Notes: generated by a model from the letters alone, not told the origin. Positions 8,702-17,430 are shown, numbered from the stretch's first letter. The stretch is 39,614 bases of DNA from an uncultured Gammaproteobacteria bacterium (GCA_913050215.1 CAJXBG010000024.1:1-39614), one strand, 5' to 3'. Numbers and translations are program-made.

Positions 8702-10031
8702 CATTCCTGAGAATTTGTTTGAGTGAAATACCTTTTTTGCTGAGATGATTCTCCCTCAGCAAATAGTAGGCGGCGCCAATCATGATGAGTATCGCGTAAA
8801 TACCGGCGGGACCCAGGTTGTTCACTATTCCGACATACAGGAAACCAACTGAAATCGTGATTTTGATAATCGCGGCGACCCAGATAGTGGGAATGTTCAA
8901 TTTGAATTCGGCATTCGCGTAGTGCTCGGGTAAAACCTTCGGTAAACGTATCAAGCCGATTGACCAGACAATACCGTAGAACATCAGGCCAATGACATTA
9001 GCCGAAGCGTACTGGATGATGTTGCCTTTTAGTGCAATCCCGCCCATTGTCAGCAGCCCCACCAGCAGGAGTGCGATCACCGGTTCGTTCGTGCGGGAGT
9101 TTAGATGACTGAGTATCTCTGGATAGATTTTATGTCTTGCAAGGGCAAAAAAGCTGCGTGATGCTGTGATCAAAGCAACGTTTGCCGAGGTTGCCGCCGC
9201 CAATAGTGCACTGAGGGTAATAACGATGGCAAACCAGTCTGGCAGAAAGATCTTTGAAGCACTGGTCATTGGGGCCACGATCTTTCCAAGCTCTTGCCAG
9301 GGAATGATGCCGGGCAGTACGAGGGTCACAAGGGTATAAATCGTTGCGACGAAGAAGAAGGTGATTGCCAGTGTTAAAGGAATGTTTTTGCCTGGGTTTT
9401 TAATCTCCTCACCTATTGCGGTAATAGTGATAAAACCGGAGTAAGAATAGAAGGCGGGCACAGCGGCGTTGAGAATAGACTCGATACCGTTAGGCGCCAC
9501 TGGCGTTAATAAATCCCAGTCCAGATAAAATAACCCTCCGATGCCGAAGCTGAGCAAAGACACCACAAAAATCACAACCAGGATCATTTGCAACCGGATG
9601 CTCGCGTGGATGCCAGCGAGGTTGATAAGCATCAGGCTTATGACCAATCCAATTGCGATTGTGAATCGGTCAGCTTGAGGTAAGAAGTAGGCCATGTAGT
9701 CCGCAAAGCCATAGCCCAGTAAAGGCACGCTAACCATAATACCGAGTATGCCGACCCACTCTTTCAGAAAACCGAGGAAGGGATGCAAAACAACACTCGA
9801 GAAAACATATCCTGCGGCGCTGACAGGTAGTATTGCACCAACTTGGGCTGCGATCAGACAATTGATGATCGCCGGTACGGCGGCGATGAAGTACGCAATA
9901 ACAACGCCAGGGCCAGCAAGTCCTGCAAGTTGCCCCGGTAAAATAAAAATAGAAGCCCCAACGATATTGCCAATGAGAAGGAACACGGCGCCCCAAAGCC
10001 CAATCTTTCGGTCCAGCCGGTTGCTTGTCAT
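8682..10031 (-). CDS. APC-superfamily amino acid/amine permease (second)
   Basis: A 449-residue membrane transporter with about 12 hydrophobic segments. Near the N terminus, GLWGAVFLLIGNIVGASIFI is the APC helix 1 with its glycine-rich unwound part. AVPAFYSYSGFITITAIGEE is the helix 6 region, with the common EE-x-K-N-P that follows. It lies 36 bases downstream of a class III aminotransferase in the same direction, so the pair probably imports and transaminates (or isomerises) an amino acid or amine. It differs clearly in sequence from the other APC permease of this window and is not a recent duplicate. Confidence 0.92.
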   Translation of the reverse strand: MTSNRLDRKIGLWGAVFLLIGNIVGASIFILPGQLAGLAGPGVVIAYFIAAVPAIINCLIAAQVGAILPVSAAGYVFSSVVLHPFLGFLKEWVGILGIMVSVPLLGYGFADYMAYFLPQADRFTIAIGLVISLMLINLAGIHASIRLQMILVVIFVVSLLSFGIGGLFYLDWDLLTPVAPNGIESILNAAVPAFYSYSGFITITAIGEEIKNPGKNIPLTLAITFFFVATIYTLVTLVLPGIIPWQELGKIVAPMTSASKIFLPDWFAIVITLSALLAAATSANVALITASRSFFALARHKIYPEILSHLNSRTNEPVIALLLVGLLTMGGIALKGNIIQYASANVIGLMFYGIVWSIGLIRLPKVLPEHYANAEFKLNIPTIWVAAIIKITISVGFLYVGIVNNLGPAGIYAILIMIGAAYYLLRENHLSKKGISLKQILRNEADQVF

Positions 10032-10067
10032 GGTGAACCCCGCTTAATGCGTGAACGACAGCTGTAC

Positions 10068-11366
10068 TTAGAGCGCCTTGAGTGCTTTGTGCAATGCGTC
10101 GCAAAAAGGTGCGACGTCGTCTTCGTCCATGGCCGTGGAGATGGTCCCATGCATGCCGGCTGAAATGAAATAGCCGTCATTGATCAGGTCTGCTTCTGGA
10201 CCAGAAATATGTCGCATTGAGCCTCGTGTTTGGGTGTCTGGAGAAGTTTTGGGTTCCAATATCTCTAATGCGAAAACAGAATCCTGACCCAGAATGTTCG
10301 CTTTTACATTAACCTGAGAGAGTACTTCCTTGATACCTGCTCTGAATTGATCACCGAGATTGTTGATTCTCTTAAATTCTGATTCAGTCATCATCTCCAT
10401 TGCGGTGTAACCTGCCACCATAGTGACGGGGTTAGCGTTGAAGGTACCCCCATGGGGCAGTTTAGCTTTTTCTGCGCCGCTCTCGAACACGGACATTACG
10501 TCGTGGGGACCCGCAACTGCGCCGACCGGAAAACCACCACCAATGATTTTGCCCAGACACGTCAGATCGGCGCGCACGTTGTACTTGTCCATGCATCCAC
10601 GGAATCCCGACCTGAAAGCGACAACCTCGTCTGCAATCAGCTTAAGACCGTACTTGGTTCGCATTTCGGCGAAAAGGTCGATGAAGGCCTGAGATGGTGG
10701 TGTCCTGCCCATATTTGCGCCGAATGGGTCAAATAATATCCCCGCGAGATCTGACCCGTGCGCCTCGAGGATACGACGGCTGTTTTCGACATCATTAAAG
10801 GGAATGATGACAATATCGTCCAGCACACCTTGTGGCGTACCAAAGCTGTAAGCCTTTGCAACCGGGTCGCCGTGGTCAAGATTTGTTGGGGTCACAGCGA
10901 GACTGATTTCAGCTGCATCATATGAACCGTGATAGGCATTTTCGCATTTGGCTATTTTGGCTTTACCCGTTGCGGCGCGTGCGGCTTTTATACCATTCAT
11001 GACGGCTTCTGTGCCGGAATTCATAAAACGTATCTGCTCAAACTCGGGCACACGCTCACAAAGTAGTTCTGCAAGTTCAACCTCAGCCGAGCTACCAAAG
11101 GCGAAGGCCGACCCCTTTGCAATTTGCCGGGTAGTTGCTTCGACGATTTTTGGGTGGCAATGACCGTGAATGAGAGACGTGTAGTTATTGTTGAAATCAA
11201 CGTATTTATTGCCGTCGACATCGACAATGTGTTTCCCGCGACAGGCATCCAGAAAGATCGTATAGGGCGCCGACTGGATGCTGCTTCGACTGCCACCATT
11301 GGGCAAAACCTTTCTTCCCCTGACATTGAGCTGGTTAGATGTAGATCCTAAATCCGGATATAACAT
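10068..11366 (-). CDS. Class III aminotransferase, glutamate-1-semialdehyde-aminomutase-like
   Basis: A 432-residue PLP enzyme. The ATG at 11366 is chosen: a strong AGGAGG (11377-11382) lies ten bases upstream, whereas the alternative TTG at 11375 would start one base after it. Motifs (numbering from this ATG): NSGTEAVMNGIKAAR near 116-130 for PLP phosphate binding, DEV at 246-248, the Schiff-base lysine Lys273 in LGKIIGGGFPVGA, and HGGTFNANPV near 305. The sequence resembles HemL, but tetrapyrrole synthesis is unlikely because the gene sits beside a permease in a catabolic setting. Such paralogues act as transaminases or aminomutases on diverse amino acids. It is divergent from the small gene at 11541. 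Confidence 0.9.
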   Translation of the reverse strand: MLYPDLGSTSNQLNVRGRKVLPNGGSRSSIQSAPYTIFLDACRGKHIVDVDGNKYVDFNNNYTSLIHGHCHPKIVEATTRQIAKGSAFAFGSSAEVELAELLCERVPEFEQIRFMNSGTEAVMNGIKAARAATGKAKIAKCENAYHGSYDAAEISLAVTPTNLDHGDPVAKAYSFGTPQGVLDDIVIIPFNDVENSRRILEAHGSDLAGILFDPFGANMGRTPPSQAFIDLFAEMRTKYGLKLIADEVVAFRSGFRGCMDKYNVRADLTCLGKIIGGGFPVGAVAGPHDVMSVFESGAEKAKLPHGGTFNANPVTMVAGYTAMEMMTESEFKRINNLGDQFRAGIKEVLSQVNVKANILGQDSVFALEILEPKTSPDTQTRGSMRHISGPEADLINDGYFISAGMHGTISTAMDEDDVAPFCDALHKALKAL

Positions 11367-11540
11367 GGCAGTCAAACCTCCTGTATGAAAATGCTGCTTG
11401 GAAGATGAGGGGCTGCTGATACCCTAACCCAGCAAATTGTCCTGAACAAGACCGGGGTTATTCTCGCGTGAAATAACCATAGCCAAGTCTCTGCTCCCCT
11501 GATAGCCTGATTCCTCCAATTAGCGTAAGTAGAAATAGCA

Positions 11541-11789
11541 ATGCATCTGGATAACGACTTCCATCAGGAAGTAGAACTATTGACTTTCTTTAATCTGAGC
11601 ACTTCGCAGGAAGGGATCAAAATCCACCATGAGGCATCTTCAGAGCGGATCAGCGCTGCTGAGCGATTGTTTGCCAAGGGACTCATCACACAACAAGACG
11701 GTGGCTATTTAACGCCCTTGGGTCAGCAGGCAGCGGAGCATGTGCAGGCTTTGGTGCGGCTTCTCAGTGCTGCTGATAACGCAGACTAA
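11541..11789 (+). CDS. TIGR02647 family small protein (putative DNA-binding)
   Basis: An 82-residue protein with the pattern of the TIGR02647 family: ELLTFFNLSTSQEGIKIHHEA, then ERLFAKGLITQQDGGYLTPLG, then an alpha-helical tail. The middle looks like a winged-helix recognition unit with a GGYLT wing. The family is short, conserved in Pseudomonadales-like gammaproteobacteria and annotated as DNA-binding without known targets. No strong Shine-Dalgarno site is visible before the ATG. Its TAA overlaps the TAG of the convergent PhyH gene by three bases. It is probably a housekeeping gene rather than part of the catabolic clusters around it. Confidence 0.82.
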   Translation: MHLDNDFHQEVELLTFFNLSTSQEGIKIHHEASSERISAAERLFAKGLITQQDGGYLTPLGQQAAEHVQALVRLLSAADNAD

Positions 11790-12631
11790 ATCTCTTTTTG
11801 TTGTGCCTGGAATATCGTGCCTACTTTTGTCGGAGGGACAAGACAGGGGCGCGGGTCGTGCCTAGCCCAGCGTGAAACCTTCCCTCTAATAATATGTTCA
11901 CCGTGTTTTGTTTTCCTGACGAGATCAGTGTAGGCAAAAGCATCTGCCGCAGAGTAAGTTTGGAGCAGCAACGGCCTTCGATGTGATGAATGGTTAGGAT
12001 ATGAGCCATGAATTGTTCGGCAGTTGTGAATTGTTACTGTTCCTGCTTTTCCCGTCGGGAAAATGGCGGTTTCAGCCTGTATATCGGGAAGGTCGGCTGA
12101 CTGAATATAACCTCGCCAAATGTCTTTTTCGTATTGGTCAAATAAAGGACCGCTGTGACTTCGAGGAATAAACCCCATTTCGCCCTGTCCCTCAACTACA
12201 TCTTCCAAATAAACGCCGATGGTGATCAAGTCGTAGTTGGTGTGAGGCCAGAATTGAATGTCCTGATGCCACTTTACTTCTTCGCCTCCGTGAGGAAATT
12301 TAAAATTTAATTTGCTGTGATGGAACTTGATGTCTGGGCCCAGAATATCCTCGGCGAGATCAACAATTTCTGATTGTGATGAAAATTCCCAGTAGGTTTC
12401 ATCTTGATCCGATGGGTTATTCAATCGACGAAGTCTTGGATTGTCGTTCGTGTGATCAGGTTCAACGTCGAAAACTTTATCGGAATGTTCTACCTTACGG
12501 CTCTCCTCAACAAACGCCTCTGTCGTTTGGCGTAATCTTAGAAGCCATGTCGGGGATAGAAATTCCTCCAGGACGAGAAAACCATCACGGTGATATTGTT
12601 CAATTTGTGTCTGATTCAAGTGGTTTTTCAT
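11786..12631 (-). CDS. Phytanoyl-CoA dioxygenase (PhyH) family protein
   Basis: A 281-residue Fe(II)/2-oxoglutarate oxygenase of the PhyH family. The metal facial triad is visible as H122-x-D124 (WHQD) and a distal histidine, probably His208 in IHNCRTIHGS; Arg218 or Arg219 after it can bind 2-oxoglutarate. The N terminus (QIEQYHRDGFLVLEEFLSP) is typical of the family. Members hydroxylate CoA esters, free acids, amino acids or natural products, so the substrate is open. It is the last gene of the long minus-strand run, 28 bases after the amidohydrolase, and is probably co-transcribed with it. Confidence 0.9.
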   Translation of the reverse strand: MKNHLNQTQIEQYHRDGFLVLEEFLSPTWLLRLRQTTEAFVEESRKVEHSDKVFDVEPDHTNDNPRLRRLNNPSDQDETYWEFSSQSEIVDLAEDILGPDIKFHHSKLNFKFPHGGEEVKWHQDIQFWPHTNYDLITIGVYLEDVVEGQGEMGFIPRSHSGPLFDQYEKDIWRGYIQSADLPDIQAETAIFPTGKAGTVTIHNCRTIHGSYPNHSSHRRPLLLQTYSAADAFAYTDLVRKTKHGEHIIRGKVSRWARHDPRPCLVPPTKVGTIFQAQQKEI

Positions 12632-12659
12632 GAGTCCGCTCGAGAAAAGTTAATAGCAG

Positions 12660-14075
12660 TTAGTTAATAAGGTTGCCTTTGGAGATAACGAGTTCAATTT
12701 TTCTGGTATTGCCAATATCCTCGAGTGGGTTCGCTGACAAGAGCACAAGGTCTGCGACCTTGCCAACTTCAATTGTACCCATTTGATTCTCAAGATTAAG
12801 AAACTCAGCAGGACGAATTGTCGCCGATTTCAGAGCCTCTAACGGAGTGAGACCTGCGCGAACTAAAAACGCCAATTCATTGTGGAGGCTATAGCCGGGT
12901 ATTGCCATACCTATTGGTGTGTCCGTGCCGGCACCAATCGGTACGCCTGCTTTGTGCATACGACCCACCATTTCAATGGAGTATTTTTGAAACCGAACTT
13001 CACGTTTAGCCATGTCCGGTTCAAACCATGACGGAGGTGTCAGCCATTCGGATTGAACTTCTGGTACCATATCTTGTAGAGCCGCTTGCCAATCGTTGCG
13101 TTCAAATGGAGGAATCAGTGCCATGGCATTTAAGCGCAGGGTGGGTACTTGTGTGGTTGACTTGAGCGCGCTTAATACCGCGGCGCATCTCTCCTCATTG
13201 AAAGCCTCAACAGCCGGAATGCGTTGTGAATTGTGTAATGATGATCGTAGCTCGTGTCCTGAACCGGGGACATAATCCAGCAATGCCTGCACGCGAGCGC
13301 GGTGCAGCTCGGCATGATTGTTAGCGCAGTCTAGCTCTACATTCCTCAAATGCTCCATTGAACCAACATGAGGTCCCGCTGTTGATGCGGTCATGGAGAG
13401 TGGTACGTGCGAAGCTATCGGCATGTTTAGTGAGTTTGCTTCTTCAACCAGTGTGGCGAAGACGGCAGGAGAAACCAGTTCATATATTTTGATGAAGTCT
13501 GCACCTCTGGCCTTGAGTGCTTTGACGTTCTGTCTTGCGCGTGCCACGTCTTCGTTTCGAACGCCAATCTCTGGCCTTGAATTGCCGTCGTAAACGACAT
13601 GTTCACCATCCAGCAATGGGCCGCTGAAATATACTCTTGGTGCAATGGCGCCGGGTTTTCGCATTTCCTCAACTACCGGGATTATCTTGCTAAGTAGACC
13701 GCCTGTATCACGAACGCTGGTGATGCCGTAGGAAAGAAAAGTTGCCGGCATTACCCCTGTAAATCGGTCGTCGTAAGTGAGATGGACATGCATGTCCCAA
13801 AGTCCTGGGATGAGAAACTTGCCCGTGCCATCGATCGTTTTTGACGCTGCGGGAGCAGACAGAGAAGGTGAAACGTGGCGTATTTCATCTGCTTCAAATA
13901 TGACGGTCATATCTTCTTGCAGCCCATGTTTTGCGTCGATAATCGTCACGTGCTCAATTGCGATAGTTGAGTTCAAGTCATCAGGCTGCGAACCCTTTGG
14001 GCTGCAGGAAACCAGAAACATGAATAAAAGCAGTATAAAAATTTTGTTGCCCGTTTGTATTAGCGCTTCAGTCAT
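12660..14075 (-). CDS. Lipoprotein amidohydrolase (imidazolonepropionase-like family)
   Basis: A 471-residue metal-dependent amidohydrolase with a lipoprotein signal: hydrophobic core KIFILLLFMFLV followed by the lipobox LVSC, so it should be exported and lipid-anchored. The start at 14075 is preferred over 14093 because GGTGA lies five bases upstream and it gives a normal signal length; it overlaps the nitroreductase end by eight bases. Metal-site motifs are DMHVHL (first two His), ASHVP, and GAGTDTPIG, with SATIRPAEFL and GTIEVGKVADLVLL at the C terminus as in imidazolonepropionase and prolidase-type hydrolases. These enzymes hydrolyse cyclic amides, hydantoins or dipeptides. Export is notable because its operon neighbours are cytoplasmic. 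Confidence 0.9.
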   Translation of the reverse strand: MTEALIQTGNKIFILLLFMFLVSCSPKGSQPDDLNSTIAIEHVTIIDAKHGLQEDMTVIFEADEIRHVSPSLSAPAASKTIDGTGKFLIPGLWDMHVHLTYDDRFTGVMPATFLSYGITSVRDTGGLLSKIIPVVEEMRKPGAIAPRVYFSGPLLDGEHVVYDGNSRPEIGVRNEDVARARQNVKALKARGADFIKIYELVSPAVFATLVEEANSLNMPIASHVPLSMTASTAGPHVGSMEHLRNVELDCANNHAELHRARVQALLDYVPGSGHELRSSLHNSQRIPAVEAFNEERCAAVLSALKSTTQVPTLRLNAMALIPPFERNDWQAALQDMVPEVQSEWLTPPSWFEPDMAKREVRFQKYSIEMVGRMHKAGVPIGAGTDTPIGMAIPGYSLHNELAFLVRAGLTPLEALKSATIRPAEFLNLENQMGTIEVGKVADLVLLSANPLEDIGNTRKIELVISKGNLIN

Positions 14076-14712
14076 TATCTTCACCCTTAGCATTCTTGTG
14101 GCTATTTGTGGTTTTTTGCTCGCCCCAACGGTTATAAAAAGTCACATCCTTTGCGGACAAACGATCAGCTGGTTTCAGGACAGCATTCTTTGTGTAGGCG
14201 ACGGGTAGCATCACTGTGTGGGTCACGTTGTCCGGAATGCTGAGAAGTGCCGATATTTCTTTTTGTCTTGCCGAGAGCAAGGTTGTCCAAGTGGTGCCAA
14301 GATCGCGAGCCCGCAGCGACAGCATAAGTGACCATGCAGCGGGTAGAATTGAGCCATAAAATGCAATTTGCTGCGGTATGGTTTGCTGCGGCTCACCGAT
14401 AGCAAAAATGAGTATCAGGCAAGGCATATCGTGTAAATTGCGCATCAAAGATTTGTGGGTTGATTTGATTTCAATGCCACGTTCGTGAGCGAGATCCTGC
14501 ATAATATCTGCGTAGTGGTTGGCGATCTCAGTTCGAATAGTCTGATCTTTGACGATAAGGAAGCGCCAATTTTCTCCCGCTAGACCAACCGGCGCTTGAA
14601 CGGCAGCTTCAATGCAAGCCTCGATGATCTCATCTGGCACCTCTCGCTCAAGGTCTAGCCTTCGCCTGACCGAACGGGTTGTTTTCAGAAAGTGATCGAA
14701 GTCTTCGATCAT
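14068..14712 (-). CDS. Nitroreductase family FMN oxidoreductase
   Basis: A 214-residue protein of the nitroreductase fold. The N terminus FLKTTRSVRRRLDLE carries the arginine cluster that contacts FMN phosphate. IEAAVQAPVGLAGENWRFLIV is the conserved FMN and dimer segment, and ARDLGTTWTTLLSA matches the second FMN-binding part. Family members reduce nitro groups, quinones, enones or flavins, or dehydrogenate or dehalogenate aromatic substrates. It lies 27 bases downstream of the crotonase gene and overlaps the following amidohydrolase by eight bases, so it belongs to that operon. The actual substrate is unknown. Confidence 0.9.
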   Translation of the reverse strand: MIEDFDHFLKTTRSVRRRLDLEREVPDEIIEACIEAAVQAPVGLAGENWRFLIVKDQTIRTEIANHYADIMQDLAHERGIEIKSTHKSLMRNLHDMPCLILIFAIGEPQQTIPQQIAFYGSILPAAWSLMLSLRARDLGTTWTTLLSARQKEISALLSIPDNVTHTVMLPVAYTKNAVLKPADRLSAKDVTFYNRWGEQKTTNSHKNAKGEDND

Positions 14713-14739
14713 ATAAGTATCGTCCTGTGATTGTATAAA

Positions 14740-15540
14740 TTAGGTGCCGGTGTAATTCGGCGCACGTTTCTCGAGAAATGCCTGCATACCTTCCTTTGCG
14801 TCGCGGGTTCTGGAGCACAAGACCTGGTTTCTGTTTTCGATCGCCATCACAGCTTCCAAACCGGCTGCGTCAATAGAAACATTTAGGCCTTCCTTGGTTA
14901 ATCTCAAACCCATAGGAGAGGTGGTTAGCATGTCATTGATGTAGCTCTGAGCCGCATTTTGTAGCTCGGCATCCGGCACGACTTCGGAGACGAGGTTAGT
15001 CCGAAGTGCGCGCTGTGCGTCGATAAACCGCCCTGTGAGCATCAATTCAGACGCGATTGATGTACCAATCAGTCTGGGTAGAAAGTAGCTGGCGCCCATG
15101 TCACAGGCTGAGAGACCAATGCGAATAAATGCGGCATTCATTCTTGCGCTTTCGCCGGCGATTCGAATATCCGATGCCAGCGCAAAGGCAAAGCCGCCAC
15201 CACACGCGGGTCCCTGAATGAGGGAAATAATGGGCTGAGGGCAGCGACGCATCCTGATGTACACCTCAGCAAGGTAACCCTGAAATCCCATTCCGCCACC
15301 GAAAGGAGGCTCGTGCCGCCCTGCTTGCGATGCCTTGATATCCAATCCTGCGCAGAATGCTTTGCCAGCGCCTTGCATGACAACGATCCTAGTATCACGA
15401 TCCTCCTGCAGGTTGCCAAAGTAGTCTCGCAATTCCGTAACCATCGGTGTGTCGATCGCGTTCAACGCGTCCGGTCGATTCAAAGTCAGCCAGTCCACAC
15501 CGTTTTTTTTCTCGACCTTGATGGTAGTGTAATCCGTCAT
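14740..15540 (-). CDS. Enoyl-CoA hydratase/isomerase (crotonase) family protein
   Basis: A 266-residue crotonase. The two oxyanion-hole segments are visible: FCAGLDIK near residues 62-69 and GPACGGGFAFAL near 110-121. In the active-site helix the sequence reads IGLSACDMGASYFLPRLIG, so only an aspartate stands where classical hydratases keep glutamates; this subgroup often acts as an isomerase or on unusual acyl groups. The start is supported by GAGGGA eight bases upstream. It sits between the P450 and the nitroreductase in the same run, which points to CoA-thioester intermediates in this pathway. Confidence 0.93.
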   Translation of the reverse strand: MTDYTTIKVEKKNGVDWLTLNRPDALNAIDTPMVTELRDYFGNLQEDRDTRIVVMQGAGKAFCAGLDIKASQAGRHEPPFGGGMGFQGYLAEVYIRMRRCPQPIISLIQGPACGGGFAFALASDIRIAGESARMNAAFIRIGLSACDMGASYFLPRLIGTSIASELMLTGRFIDAQRALRTNLVSEVVPDAELQNAAQSYINDMLTTSPMGLRLTKEGLNVSIDAAGLEAVMAIENRNQVLCSRTRDAKEGMQAFLEKRAPNYTGT

Positions 15541-15574
15541 ATTTAAGATCCCTCTTTGTAATGTAGTTTGATTC

Positions 15575-16804
15575 TTACCATTGCACCCAGAAAGAGCGCA
15601 TACCTCTGAATGTTGGAATCGCGTGGTATTCCAGACCTTTCAGGCTGTGTCTCAAGTTGGGAAACCGGGCGAGTAACGCGCTTATCGCCTCCTGCGCTTC
15701 CAGCCTTGCCAGATGTGAACCGAGACACAAGTGACGCCCCCCACCGAACGACTGGTGATGGGTATCCTTGCGTTCGATATCGAACTCTCCCGGGTTGGGG
15801 TAAATGTCGGGGTCGTGATTGGCAGCTGCCAAAGATGTACTCAATGATTCCCCCATTCCGACCGGACAACCGCCGATGTTGATATCCTTGTTAGCAATTC
15901 TGCCGGAATTAATCACAGGGGAGTCAAATCTGAGCGCCTCTTCGATAGTGTTTGTGATTAACGCTGGACGTGCCTGCAGCTTTTTCAGTTGGGCAGGGTT
16001 GTTTAACAGTGCTTTTGTACAGTTACCAATGAGATCGGTCGTGGTAACGTTACCAGCCACGAGTAGCAGGTTTGCTTGATTGATTATTTCCTGGTCGCTC
16101 AACGAGTCTCCCGATGCTTCGGCGTGGACCATGTCGGAAATGAGATCGTCCCCCGGGTTCTCTCGCCGCTTTGCTATTTCACCCTGAAATAACTGATTGA
16201 GCTTTTCATTCGCGATGACGCCCGCGGTTTTTTGTTCTTCGGTTGCAAATGGATTGAATGCGGTAACAACGCTGGTGTCAGACCAAGATTTAAAGTCACT
16301 ATGCATGGAAGCATCGATACCTAACATTTCGGCGATGACCACTGTGGGTATCGGGCCGGCGAAATCTTTGATTAGGTCAAACTCACCACTAGGGTTTGCT
16401 TCAATGATTTTCATGAGTACACGCTCAACCACAGCCTTTGTGCGGGGTCGCCACTTTTCTACAGCAGCCGGTGTGAATGAGTGGCTAACGAGAGATCTTA
16501 GTCGACGGTGGCCGGGTTCATCCATTAAGAGCATTGATGGTTCTTCTTGTGCGCTTAGACTACCCCCCAGTATCTCGTAGGTAAATGTTCCTGGGTTTGC
16601 TTTGCGGGGATCACTCCAGTAATCCCGGTCTCGCAAAATCGCTTTCACGTCATCGTGTCTCGTGTAGATATAGCGCTTGAGGTCTGTATCAACATAGACC
16701 GGTGCATTTTTCCGCAGGGTTGCGAGCGCTTCATAGGGGTTTTGCTTAAAGGCATCATTAAGTGGCGTGAGCTCTATGCCGCTCGGAAGCTTTGTAACTG
16801 ACAT
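15575..16804 (-). CDS. Cytochrome P450 with altered I-helix
   Basis: A 409-residue soluble bacterial P450. The haem-binding loop FGGGRHLCLG has ligand Cys360, and the ExxR motif is Glu289-Arg292. The I-helix reads LLVAGNVTTTDLIGN (residues 247-261): the usual acidic residue before the conserved threonine is Val253. Such enzymes insert oxygen using a ferredoxin and its reductase, neither of which is encoded here. AAGG lies seven bases before the ATG. It directly follows an EthD-like gene (10-base gap), an arrangement like the ethRABCD ether-degradation cluster, where EthB is a P450. Hydroxylation or O-dealkylation of a small substrate is plausible, but not shown. Confidence 0.95.
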   Translation of the reverse strand: MSVTKLPSGIELTPLNDAFKQNPYEALATLRKNAPVYVDTDLKRYIYTRHDDVKAILRDRDYWSDPRKANPGTFTYEILGGSLSAQEEPSMLLMDEPGHRRLRSLVSHSFTPAAVEKWRPRTKAVVERVLMKIIEANPSGEFDLIKDFAGPIPTVVIAEMLGIDASMHSDFKSWSDTSVVTAFNPFATEEQKTAGVIANEKLNQLFQGEIAKRRENPGDDLISDMVHAEASGDSLSDQEIINQANLLLVAGNVTTTDLIGNCTKALLNNPAQLKKLQARPALITNTIEEALRFDSPVINSGRIANKDINIGGCPVGMGESLSTSLAAANHDPDIYPNPGEFDIERKDTHHQSFGGGRHLCLGSHLARLEAQEAISALLARFPNLRHSLKGLEYHAIPTFRGMRSFWVQW

Positions 16805-16814
16805 GGTGATGCCT

Positions 16815-17417
16815 TTAGCTAAAATCTGTTTCTTTCACGATGACGCGGCGTGGAGAGTTTCTAGCGTCAGCGAATGTTGATACGTCTTCAAAAATTCGCC
16901 GTTCCCCTTCTTTTGAATTGTAGAAGCGTTCTTTCAGGTCTTCCAGGCTGTCGAATCCGCACAACGCAATACCGTCAAGCTCAGTTCCCTTGAAACAGTG
17001 CAGGACACTGAGTTGCATGTAATGACTCATCGCTGTGTGAATCTCGAGTGCAAGCGGCGCGTGTTTGTCGCGCCAGTGCGCGTCTGATTCTTCATGCGTG
17101 AGGTTCGGATGTTTGACCATGCCAAATACGCCAATCGCGCCGGCACAGCGAACCACGGGGTCGGTGTGTTCCTTAACTTGTCTGCGAGCGACGAGATAAA
17201 CCGCAACGTCAGCCGCCTGCATTAAAGCGGATAGATCATCTGTGTGTACACAAACCATGGCGGCAAAAGGCCGTTTGGCGTTGCTTGGCCGCTCATCTGT
17301 GTAGAGCCGGCCTTTTAATTCTTCTGCGATAGATCGAGCAGTTTCAGAATCGGTAAAAGTTGCACATAGCTCCAGGTGGCTCTTCAATTGCATGGCTCTA
17401 TCTCGCTGTGTTTTCAT
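16815..17417 (-). CDS. EthD-like (dimeric alpha/beta barrel) protein
   Basis: A 200-residue protein whose second half has the EthD pattern: ESDAHWRDKHAPLALEI followed by HYMQL, then GFDSLEDLKERFY. EthD-domain proteins are dimeric alpha/beta barrels; EthD itself is needed for P450-dependent ether cleavage in actinobacteria, by an unknown mechanism. Others act as cyclases or decarboxylases. The first half may be a degenerate second barrel unit. An ATG at 17393 is an alternative start: neither ATG has a good Shine-Dalgarno site, and the predicted transcription start lies only about seven bases before 17417. It heads a putative operon with the P450 ten bases downstream. Confidence 0.78.
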   Translation of the reverse strand: MKTQRDRAMQLKSHLELCATFTDSETARSIAEELKGRLYTDERPSNAKRPFAAMVCVHTDDLSALMQAADVAVYLVARRQVKEHTDPVVRCAGAIGVFGMVKHPNLTHEESDAHWRDKHAPLALEIHTAMSHYMQLSVLHCFKGTELDGIALCGFDSLEDLKERFYNSKEGERRIFEDVSTFADARNSPRRVIVKETDFS

Positions 17418-17430
17418 AAAAGTTGGGTCG

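Noticed and set aside
10068-11366. Calling the class III aminotransferase HemL
   Set aside because: The fold and motifs match the aminomutase family, but the gene pairs with an amino-acid permease and lacks a tetrapyrrole context.
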